Shown here: piece after piece, positions 46,796-53,934 of the stretch | How positions within the stretch are numbered: position 1 is the stretch's first letter | Layout: the number at the start of each line of letters is the position of its first letter | Origin: Massilia sp. ZL223 | GTDB lineage: Bacteria > Pseudomonadota > Gammaproteobacteria > Burkholderiales > Burkholderiaceae_D | Direction: 5' to 3' | Length of the DNA stretch: 64,000 bases | Assembly: GCF_018119395.1 (NCBI RefSeq) | Contig: NZ_JAGPWD010000024.1 | Coordinates: forward strand, 26,370-90,369 | Made by a program: the position numbers and the translations under genes | The notes under the pieces: generated by a model | The model's database searches: none | The model's input: only the letters and a program-made list of their open reading frames with translations | Told to the model about the DNA's origin: nothing

Positions 46796-47152
46796 ATGCG
46801 CCTGCTCCTGACCTGGCTGATCAACGCCGCCGCCCTCATGGCCCTGCCGTTCCTGATGGATTCCGTCCACATCACCAACGTCGGCACCGCCCTCATCGCC
46901 GCGCTGGTGCTGGGACTGGTCAACACCCTGATCCGTCCGCTGCTGGTGATCCTGACCCTGCCGGTGACCCTGGTGTCGATGGGCCTGTTCATCCTGGTAA
47001 TCAACGCCTTGCTGTTCTGGCTGGTGGCGCACTGGATCGAAGGTTTCGAAGTGGCGGGCTTCTGGTCCGCCTTCCTGGCGGCCATTTTGTACAGCATCAT
47101 TTCGTGGGCGCTTTCAACCTTGCTCCTCTCAGACAAAGATGGAAACTCCTAA
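46796..47152 (+). CDS. four-TM membrane protein of the phage-holin family 4 / PF04020 type
   Basis: 118 residues, four closely packed TM helices (about 3-20, 29-48, 54-78, 86-110). The family name is historical: members of this superfamily are chromosomal in many bacteria, and a copy between ahcY and metF is usual in Burkholderiales. Function unknown. Its last 14 bases overlap the metF start, implying coupling to the methyl-cycle operon. Not evidence of a prophage. Confidence 0.85.
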   Translation: MRLLLTWLINAAALMALPFLMDSVHITNVGTALIAALVLGLVNTLIRPLLVILTLPVTLVSMGLFILVINALLFWLVAHWIEGFEVAGFWSAFLAAILYSIISWALSTLLLSDKDGNS

Positions 47153-47969
47153 TTTCAGTATCGAGTTCTTCCCGCCCAAGACGGCAGAGGGCGCGGAGAA
47201 GCTGCGCGTCACGCGCCAGAAACTGGCCGAGCTGCAGCCCAAGTATTTCTCGGTGACCTTCGGCGCCGGCGGCAGCACCCAGGCCGGCACCCTGCAGACC
47301 GTGCTCGAGATCCGCCAGGAAGGGCATGAGGCCGCGCCTCACCTGTCCTGCATCGGCGGCGACCGCGCGTCGATCCGCGCCATCCTCAAGCAGTTCCAGG
47401 ACAACGGCATCCGCCGCCTGGTGGCCCTGCGCGGCGATCTGCCGAGCGGCTACGGCGGCGCCGGCGAGTTCCGCTACGCGAACGAGCTGGTCGAATTCAT
47501 CCGCCAGGAAACCGGCGACTGGTTCCACATCGAAGTGGCGGCCTATCCCGAGATGCACCCGCAGGCGCGTTCGCCCCAGGACGACCTGCAGAACTTCGCG
47601 CGTAAAGTACAGGCCGGCGCCAACGCCGCGATCACCCAGTACTTCTACAACGCCGACGCCTACTTCCAGTTCGTCGACAACGCACGCAAGCTGGGCGTGG
47701 ACGTGCCGATCGTGGCCGGCATCATGCCGATCACGAACTATACGCAGCTGATGCGCTTCTCGGACATGTGCGGCGCCGAGATCCCGCGCTGGGTGCGCCT
47801 CAAGCTGGCCAGCTTCGGCGACGACAGCGCCTCGATCAAGGCCTTCGGCCTGGACGTCGTGACGGCGCTGTGCGAACGCCTGCTGGCGGGCGGCGCGCCG
47901 GGACTGCATTTCTACAGCATGAACCAGGCGGTGGCGACCACCGCGCTCTGGCAGCGCCTGGTCAAGTGA
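47139..47969 (+). CDS. metF: 5,10-methylenetetrahydrofolate reductase
   Basis: FAD enzyme making 5-methyl-THF for remethylation of homocysteine. 276 residues. FSIEFFPPKT opens the barrel, PHLSCIGGDRASI and LRGDLPSG follow (folate/FAD contacts), and the GANAAITQYFYNAD block is diagnostic. Overlaps the holin-like gene by 14 bases, so ahcY, the holin-like gene and metF probably share the SAH-riboswitch mRNA, tying homocysteine production to its use. Confidence 0.97.
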   Translation: METPNFSIEFFPPKTAEGAEKLRVTRQKLAELQPKYFSVTFGAGGSTQAGTLQTVLEIRQEGHEAAPHLSCIGGDRASIRAILKQFQDNGIRRLVALRGDLPSGYGGAGEFRYANELVEFIRQETGDWFHIEVAAYPEMHPQARSPQDDLQNFARKVQAGANAAITQYFYNADAYFQFVDNARKLGVDVPIVAGIMPITNYTQLMRFSDMCGAEIPRWVRLKLASFGDDSASIKAFGLDVVTALCERLLAGGAPGLHFYSMNQAVATTALWQRLVK

Positions 47970-47983
47970 TCCAGGCCGTTTGA

Positions 47984-48063
47984 CGCGTGGACGGGGAACC
48001 CGTCCACCCTACATGAAACATCGCGGCATCTTCCGTAGCGTGGACGGCTTCGCCGTCCACGCG
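47984..48063. repeat. inverted pair of short palindromes, family 2
   Basis: Two palindromes: GCGTGGACGG-loop-CCGTCCACCCTAC (about 47984-48012) and GTAGCGTGGACGG-CTT-CGCCGTCCACGC (48034-48063). They face each other in opposite orientation between convergent metF and the cyclo-ligase gene. The GTGGACGG/CCGTCCAC core recurs at 51754-51888 and weakly at 6484-6510. Confidence 0.78.
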
Positions 48064-48095
48064 CTCAACGCAATCCCGCATTCCATAACGATCGA

Positions 48096-48710
48096 TCACG
48101 TTTCCTCGGTGATCACCCGGTCCAGCGGCACGTCATACGCGTCCAGCGGGAATTCCGCGCGCTGGAAGGCATAGGCGATGCCCAGGGTCCGCGGCCGCGG
48201 CTGCGCCGCCAGGGTGCGGTCGTAGAACCCGCCTCCATATCCCAGCCGGTATCCATCCGCGTCGAAGCCCAGGCAGGGCACCAGCAGCGCCGGCGGCCTT
48301 TCCACCATGCGCAGTTCCGCCGGCACCGCCACCCCGAGCCTGTCGGTCACGGTCGGCTCCCCCGGTATCCATTCGGCAAAGCCGAGCGCCGTGTCGCGCG
48401 CCACCACCACAGGCAAGGCCAGCCGTACGCCCGCCTCCGCCAATTCCGCGTAGGCTGGACGCAAGTCCGGCTCGCCGGCCAGCGGCCAGTACACCCCCAG
48501 CATGGCCTGGGGATGGGCCCGCAGCCAGGCCAGCACCTGGGCGCCGATGCGGTCGTCCCAGGCCAGCTTGGTGGCGTGGTCGATGGCGCGGCGCCGCGCC
48601 TTGAGCGCGTTGCGCAAGGCGGATTTATCTTGTTGTAGCACGTCATCATTAGTGCCGTGCGCGTCTGGCAGTGGCCCGGAAGCGCGTGGTATTCTTGAAT
48701 CGCCGGTCAT
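48096..48710 (-). CDS. 5-formyltetrahydrofolate cyclo-ligase
   Basis: ATP-dependent conversion of 5-formyl-THF to 5,10-methenyl-THF, a folate salvage step. 204 residues if it starts at the ATG at 48708-48710; a GTG at 48639-48641 (181 residues) starts closer to the domain and is also possible, as neither has a clear ribosome site. The family signature LGYGGGFYDRTL and the N-terminal LRNALKARRRAID helix are clear. Divergent from the transglycosylase gene with almost no gap, so promoters must overlap coding sequence. Confidence 0.9.
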   Translation of the reverse strand: MTGDSRIPRASGPLPDAHGTNDDVLQQDKSALRNALKARRRAIDHATKLAWDDRIGAQVLAWLRAHPQAMLGVYWPLAGEPDLRPAYAELAEAGVRLALPVVVARDTALGFAEWIPGEPTVTDRLGVAVPAELRMVERPPALLVPCLGFDADGYRLGYGGGFYDRTLAAQPRPRTLGIAYAFQRAEFPLDAYDVPLDRVITEET

Positions 48711-48741
48711 GGTTTGAATGCAGCGTACTTTGAGAGTTCTG

Positions 48742-50781
48742 ATGTTTCGATCGAGTCTGACAACCGGCGTCTTGCCGACCGCCATTGCCCCCATTGCCCT
48801 TGCTTTGTCCCTTGCGTGGATGCCGCCCGCATCGGCCCAGGAGGACCCCGAGGCTCCCCAGCCCGAGCAGGCCGTGCCTCCCGTTCCCGCCGGCGCCCCG
48901 ACCGTGCCTGGCGCCCAGAACGCCAATCCGGCTGCGGACGACGACAGCAACTTCCTGCTTCTGCGCGAAGCCGCGCGCCAGAACGACAGCGCCAAGGTCA
49001 ACGCGCTGGCCTCGCGCCTGCCGCATTACCAGCTGGCCTCGTATGTCGACTATTATCGTCTGAAACCCCGCCTGCGCGAGGCGGCGCCCGAGGAAATCCG
49101 CGAGGCCCTGCGCCGCCACGAGGGCAGCGCCATCGCCGAGCGCCTGCGCGCCGACTGGCTGCTGGAGCTGGGACGGCGCCGCGACTGGGCCAGCTTCGAG
49201 CGCGAGATGGGCGCCTTGGGGCAGAACGGCGAGCTGCAGATCCGCTGCTACGCACTGCTGGCGCGCGCCAGCCGCGGCGACAACGTGGCGCAGGAAGCCC
49301 GCGCCATCCTGGCCAATCCACCCGCCTACGGCGAAGGCTGCGCGGCCCTGATCGCGCAGCTGGCACAGGGCGGCCAGTTCACCCAGGCCGACCTGCTGTG
49401 GCAGCTGCGCCTGGCCGGCGAGATGAACGCCACCGGCCCGGCCCGGCGCGCCGCCTTGCTGCTCGGCGCATCGGACACCCGTGCGGCCCAGGCGGTCGAC
49501 CTGCCGGCCGTGGCGATGGCGCGCGGGATCGGCAAGACCCAGGCCGAGCGCGCCATCTACCTGGTCGCCCTCGGACGCATGGCGCGCTCCAGCCTCAAGC
49601 TGGCCACCGTCGCCCTGGAGAAGAACAGCGCCAAGCTCACGGCGGAGGAACGCGCCGTCGGCTGGGCCAACCTGGCGCTGGCCGCCTCGATCGGCCTGTC
49701 GCCGGAGGCGGACGACTACTGGCGCCGCGCCAACGGCGCCCAGCTGACGAACGAACAAATGCAGTGGAAGACCCGCATCGCGCTGCGCCACGGCGACTGG
49801 AAGGGGGTGCGTACGGCCATCGAATCCATGCCGGCCGGCCTGCGCGCCGAACCGGCCTGGGTCTACTGGCTGGGCCGCGCCCACAAGGCCGAAGGACGCG
49901 GGGATCAGGCGCGCGAGCTGTTCGAGCGCATCGCCGTGCAGTCGAACTTTTATGGCCAGCTGGCGATGGACGAGCTGGGCCGCATGGTGACGGCGCCGCC
50001 GCCGGCGGCCCCGGTCACGGCCGCCGAACTGGCGCAGGCGGGCGCCAACCCGAGCCTGCAGCGCGCCCTGAAGTTCTATGGTTTGCGCCTGCGCGCGGAA
50101 GGCAACCGCGAATGGAACTGGGGCTTGCGCGGATTGTCTGAACGTCAGCTGCTGGCCGCCGCCGAGTTCGCGCGCCGCAACGAGCTGCTCGACCGCATGG
50201 TCGAAACCTCGCTGCGCACGCGCACCGAGCTCGACTACGCCCAGCGCTTCCCGGCGCCCCACCTCGAGATCCTGCGCCCCACCGCGCAGGACCTGGGGCT
50301 GGACAAGGCCTGGGTGTATGGCCTGATCCGCCAGGAATCGCGTTTCATCCAGGACGCGCGCTCCGGCGTCGGCGCTTCGGGACTGATGCAGGTGATGCCG
50401 TCCACCGGCAAGTGGGTGGCCGCCAAGATCGGCCTGGATAACTTCGTGCACGACATGTTGACGGACCTGCGCACCAACATCACCTTGGGAGCGAACTACA
50501 TGAACATGGTGCTGCAAAACTTCGACGGCTCGGAGGTGCTGGCCACCGCCGCCTACAACGCCGGGCCGGGACGCGCGCGCGCCTGGCGCGGCCTGCTGCG
50601 CGAACCGATGGAAGGCGCGGTCTTCGTCGAGACCATCCCGTTCTCGGAAACGCGCGGCTACGTGCGCAACGTGATGGCCAACGCCACCAACTACGCGGCC
50701 GTGTTCGACGGCAAGCCGCAGTCGATCAAGACCCGCCTGTCCACCATCCAGCCGCGCACGGGCAGTATCGTGCTGCCCTGA
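48742..50781 (+). CDS. soluble lytic transglycosylase (Slt70-like)
   Basis: Periplasmic murein-degrading enzyme forming 1,6-anhydromuropeptides. 679 residues from the ATG at 48742 (GAGAG upstream), which gives a clear signal peptide cleaved near ASAQ; an ATG at 48718 would add eight residues. A long superhelical alpha-domain (about 70-500) precedes the SLT domain. The catalytic Glu is E532 in LIRQESRF, followed by GASGLMQVMPSTG and the AYNAGPGRARAW motif. Ends 7 bases before the epimerase-like gene. Confidence 0.93.
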   Translation: MFRSSLTTGVLPTAIAPIALALSLAWMPPASAQEDPEAPQPEQAVPPVPAGAPTVPGAQNANPAADDDSNFLLLREAARQNDSAKVNALASRLPHYQLASYVDYYRLKPRLREAAPEEIREALRRHEGSAIAERLRADWLLELGRRRDWASFEREMGALGQNGELQIRCYALLARASRGDNVAQEARAILANPPAYGEGCAALIAQLAQGGQFTQADLLWQLRLAGEMNATGPARRAALLLGASDTRAAQAVDLPAVAMARGIGKTQAERAIYLVALGRMARSSLKLATVALEKNSAKLTAEERAVGWANLALAASIGLSPEADDYWRRANGAQLTNEQMQWKTRIALRHGDWKGVRTAIESMPAGLRAEPAWVYWLGRAHKAEGRGDQARELFERIAVQSNFYGQLAMDELGRMVTAPPPAAPVTAAELAQAGANPSLQRALKFYGLRLRAEGNREWNWGLRGLSERQLLAAAEFARRNELLDRMVETSLRTRTELDYAQRFPAPHLEILRPTAQDLGLDKAWVYGLIRQESRFIQDARSGVGASGLMQVMPSTGKWVAAKIGLDNFVHDMLTDLRTNITLGANYMNMVLQNFDGSEVLATAAYNAGPGRARAWRGLLREPMEGAVFVETIPFSETRGYVRNVMANATNYAAVFDGKPQSIKTRLSTIQPRTGSIVLP

Positions 50782-50788
50782 GGCCGCC

Positions 50789-51751
50789 ATGGGCTCCCTC
50801 AAGGTCCTGGCCATCGGCGCCACCGGCTTCATCGGCTGCCACCTTGTCGCCCGGCTGGCGGAGGAGGGCGTGGACGTGGTGGTGCCGGCGCGCCACTACG
50901 AAGCCGCCAAGCAGCTGACCCTGCTGCCCGACGTCGACCTGCGCGTGGCCAACATCCACGACGACAAGGTGCTGCGCAGCCTGATGGAAGGCTGCCAGGC
51001 CGTGATCAACCTGGTGGGCGTGCTGCACGGCGGCCACGGCCAACCCTACGGCGAGGGCTTCCGCCGCCTGCACGTGGAGCTGCCGCACCGCATCGCCACC
51101 GCCTGCGCCGACCTGGGCGTGCCGCGCTACCTGCACATGAGCGCACTGGGCGCGAACCCGCACGGGCCCTCGATGTACCAGCGCTCCAAGGCCGACGGCG
51201 AGGCCGCCGCGCGCAGCCGGCCGCAGATCGCGGCCACGATCGTCCGGCCCTCGGTGGTGTTTGGCCCGGGCGACCACTTCCTGACCATGTTCGCGCGCAT
51301 GCAGCGCCACCTTCCCGTGATTCCGCTGGCCTGCGCCGAGGCGCGCTTCCAGCCGGTCTACGTGGGCGACGTGTGCTCCGCCTTCGTCCGTGCGCTGGCC
51401 CAGCCGCACACGCGCGGCGCAGTGGTCGAGCTGGGCGGCCCCCGGGTCTACACCCTGGCCGAGCTGGTGCGCCTGGCGGGCCGCTACGCCGGCCACGAAC
51501 GCGCGGTGGTCGGCTTGCCGGACTGGATGGCGCGCCTGCAGGCCGGCCTGTTCGAGCTGCTGCCGGGCGATCCCCTCATCAGCCGCGACAACCTCGATTC
51601 CATGAAAGTGGATAACGTGGTCGATCCGGGAACGAAAGCCTTGACAGCCGAGTCGCTGGGAATCAAGCTCACGTCGATCGAGGACGTGGCGCCGCACTAC
51701 CTGGCGGGGCGCGATCCTCTCGATGCCTACCGCACCAGGGCCGGACGCTGA
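50789..51751 (+). CDS. NAD(P)-binding protein of the NDUFA9 / atypical SDR family
   Basis: 320 residues with a Rossmann fold: GATGFIG near the N-terminus, VINLVGVLHGG, SALGANPHGPSMYQRSKADGE (with the YxxxK-like YQRSK) and VFGPGDHF. Betaproteobacterial proteins of this type are annotated as complex I NDUFA9 family, but they lie apart from nuo genes and their role is unclear. The C-terminal third contains LPGDPLISRDNLDSM, usual for the group. Between the transglycosylase and a family-2 repeat. Confidence 0.85.
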   Translation: MGSLKVLAIGATGFIGCHLVARLAEEGVDVVVPARHYEAAKQLTLLPDVDLRVANIHDDKVLRSLMEGCQAVINLVGVLHGGHGQPYGEGFRRLHVELPHRIATACADLGVPRYLHMSALGANPHGPSMYQRSKADGEAAARSRPQIAATIVRPSVVFGPGDHFLTMFARMQRHLPVIPLACAEARFQPVYVGDVCSAFVRALAQPHTRGAVVELGGPRVYTLAELVRLAGRYAGHERAVVGLPDWMARLQAGLFELLPGDPLISRDNLDSMKVDNVVDPGTKALTAESLGIKLTSIEDVAPHYLAGRDPLDAYRTRAGR

Positions 51752-51753
51752 TC

Positions 51754-51888
51754 GTAGCGTGGACGGGGTCCTTCAGGCCAGTGGCCTGAAGGACAGACGT
51801 CCACGCGTTCGACGCACGCCATCCGGACCGTGCGCGAAAACGGCGCCGTTAACGATCACCGCGTGGACGGCAGAGCCGTCCACCCTAC
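51754..51888. repeat. family-2 palindromes, one with a nested 27-base hairpin
   Basis: The first copy (51754-51806) has GTAGCGTGGACG and CGTCCACGCG ends, but a 27-base hairpin is set into its loop at 51768-51794. The second copy (51861-51888) is the plain form GCGTGGACGGC-AGA-GCCGTCCACCCTAC. The arrangement mirrors 47984-48063. They occupy most of the 191-base gap before the GST gene. Confidence 0.78.
51768..51794. repeat. 27-base near-perfect hairpin nested in repeat family 2
   Basis: Arms GTCCTTCAGGCCA and TGGCCTGAAGGAC pair perfectly over 13 bases around a single G; the centre reads CCAGTGG. Same architecture as 45046-45072 but different sequence and in a different repeat family. Confidence 0.8.
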
Positions 51889-51942
51889 GGGAAACGGGGA
51901 CAGCACCGACCAAGATCCCAACATTTTTGATACAGGAACGCC

Positions 51943-52662
51943 ATGCAGACCATCGAACTCGACCCGATCCTCTCGCACACCCTGGACCAGGCGCGCCGGC
52001 CGGGCCTGACGCTCGTCATCGGCAACAAGAACCTCTCGTCCTGGTCGATGCGTCCCTGGGTGGCGGCGGTCGCGTTCGGCATTCCGTTCACCGAAGTGCG
52101 CGTGCTGCTCGACCAGCCCGACACCTCGGCCAATATCGCGCGCTATTCCCACGCCGGCCGGGTGCCGGTGCTGCTGGCCGGCGACATGACGGTCTGGGAC
52201 AGCCTGGCCATCACCGAATACCTGGCCGAGCAATTCCCCGACAAGCACATGTGGCCGCAGGACGTGGCGGCGCGCGCGCTGGCCCGTTCCATCGTGGCCG
52301 AGATGCACTCGGGCTTTGGCGAGCTGCGCAGCGCCATGCCGATGAACATCCAGGCCCACCTGCCGGGACGCGGGCGCACGCCGGGCGCCCAGGCCGACAT
52401 CGGCCGCATCTGCGAGATCTGGGAAGACTGCCTGTCGCGCTTCGGCCACCATCACTTCCTGTTCGGCGAGTTCTCGATCGCCGACGCCTTCTACGCGCCG
52501 GTCGTGACCCGCTTCCGCACCTACGGCGTGGCGCTGGCGCCGGCCCTGCAGGCCTATTGCGACCGCGTGCTGGCCCATCCGGCCGTGGCGCGCTGGGTGA
52601 AGGAAGCGCTGGCGGAGGACGACCCGACCCCGCTGCACGACGCCGACCTGCCGGGCGACTGA
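51943..52662 (+). CDS. glutathione S-transferase family protein
   Basis: 239 residues. N-terminal thioredoxin-like domain with LVIGNKNLSSWSMRPWVA (the SSWSxRPW motif of the Zeta/Tau-like bacterial subgroup), cis-Pro in GRVPVLL and the glutathione-contacting DSLAITEYLAE. All-helical C-terminal domain with FGEFSIADAFYAPVV. Substrate unknown. Its stop lies 2 bases before the cca start. Confidence 0.9.
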   Translation: MQTIELDPILSHTLDQARRPGLTLVIGNKNLSSWSMRPWVAAVAFGIPFTEVRVLLDQPDTSANIARYSHAGRVPVLLAGDMTVWDSLAITEYLAEQFPDKHMWPQDVAARALARSIVAEMHSGFGELRSAMPMNIQAHLPGRGRTPGAQADIGRICEIWEDCLSRFGHHHFLFGEFSIADAFYAPVVTRFRTYGVALAPALQAYCDRVLAHPAVARWVKEALAEDDPTPLHDADLPGD

Positions 52663-52664
52663 GC

Positions 52665-53816
52665 ATGCGCAGTTACGTTGTCGGCGGCGCGGTCCGCGAC
52701 CAGCTGCTGGGCCTGCCCGTGCAGGACCGCGACCATGTCGTGATCGGCGCCACGCCGGAACAGATGCTGGCGGCGGGCTTCCGCCCGGTGGGCAAGGACT
52801 TCCCCGTGTTCCTGCATCCCGAGACCCAGGAGGAATACGCGCTGGCCCGCACCGAGCGCAAGACCGCCAAGGGCTACCACGGCTTCGCCTTCTACACGGC
52901 GCCCGACGTCACCCTGGAACAGGACCTGGTCCGGCGCGACCTGACCATCAACGCCATGGCCCTGGGGGAAGAGGGCGAAATCGTCGACCCCTACGGCGGC
53001 CAGGCCGACCTGGGCGGGCGTGTGTTCCGCCATGTCTCGGAGGCCTTCGCCGAAGACCCGGTGCGCATCCTGCGCGTGGCGCGCTTCGCCGCGCGGCTGC
53101 CGGAGTTTCGCGTGGCGGACACGACCAACGCCCTGATGCGGCGCATGGTGGACGAGGGCGAGGTCGACGCCCTGGTCCCGGAGCGCGTGTGGCAGGAACT
53201 CTCGCGCGGCCTGATGGAGCAGCGGCCTTCGCGCATGCTGGCGGTGCTGCGCGACTGCGGCGCGCTGGCGCGCATCCTGCCGGAGCTCGGTGTTCCGCAG
53301 GAGCCAGGAGAGGAGGGGGACGCGCGCATCATGGACGCCATCGACGGCGCGGCGCGGCGCGCGCATCCGCTGGAGGTGCGCTTCGCGGTGCTGATGCTTG
53401 GCCTCGGCACGAACGCGGCGCCGGACCCGAAGCCGGTCCAGGACGTGTGCAAGCGGCTCAAGGTGCCCAACGAATGCCGCGACCTGGCGCTGATGACCGC
53501 GCGTGAAACCGGCCTGGCCGCGCAGCGGAGCGTCGCGCTCGACCCGGAGGCGATCGTGAGCCTGTTCGAGCGCTGCGACGCCTTCCGCAAGCCGGAGCGC
53601 TTTGCCCAGATGCTGCTGGCCGCCGCCAGCGCGCCGCGTGTGCCGAACTTGCTGCAGCAAACGGCGCCCCAAATCACAAAGGCCCTGGCCGCCGCGCGCG
53701 CCGTCAACGCGGGTGAAATCGCCCAGCGCTACGTGGAAAGCAAGGACAGGATTCCGGAAGCCGTACATGCGGGACGGGTGAGCGCGGTCGAGGAAGCGCT
53801 CGGCCCAGGACACTGA
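52665..53816 (+). CDS. cca: CCA-adding tRNA nucleotidyltransferase, HD motif lost
   Basis: Adds or repairs the 3' CCA of tRNAs. 383 residues from the ATG at 52665. Catalytic carboxylates D21 and D23 in LPVQDRDHVVIG, the flexible-loop EEYALARTERK, RRDLTINAMA and the neck EDPVRILRVARFAAR are all present. The C-terminal region aligns with the HD domain of E. coli Cca, but the HD pair is M244-L245 (AVLMLGLGT) and the upstream His-rich segment is missing. So CCA addition should work while the phosphohydrolase activities should not. Confidence 0.93.
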   Translation: MRSYVVGGAVRDQLLGLPVQDRDHVVIGATPEQMLAAGFRPVGKDFPVFLHPETQEEYALARTERKTAKGYHGFAFYTAPDVTLEQDLVRRDLTINAMALGEEGEIVDPYGGQADLGGRVFRHVSEAFAEDPVRILRVARFAARLPEFRVADTTNALMRRMVDEGEVDALVPERVWQELSRGLMEQRPSRMLAVLRDCGALARILPELGVPQEPGEEGDARIMDAIDGAARRAHPLEVRFAVLMLGLGTNAAPDPKPVQDVCKRLKVPNECRDLALMTARETGLAAQRSVALDPEAIVSLFERCDAFRKPERFAQMLLAAASAPRVPNLLQQTAPQITKALAAARAVNAGEIAQRYVESKDRIPEAVHAGRVSAVEEALGPGH

Positions 53817-53934
53817 GGCGTACAGGGGCGGCTACCCGCCACGCATGTGTTACATTCGCTTACACCCTACCCGTAATACATTTAATAGATTTGCTATCCT
53901 TCGCTGTCGGGTTTTGTTGCGTTAGGGGAAAATT

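Noticed and set aside
46796..47152. Prophage remnant indicated by a holin-like gene
   Set aside because: The PF04020-type protein is a normal chromosomal gene in the ahcY-metF operon; no other phage genes or attachment sites are present.
52143..52409. Small leftward gene within the GST gene
   Set aside because: Antisense shadow with Arg/Ser/Pro-rich composition and no start signal.
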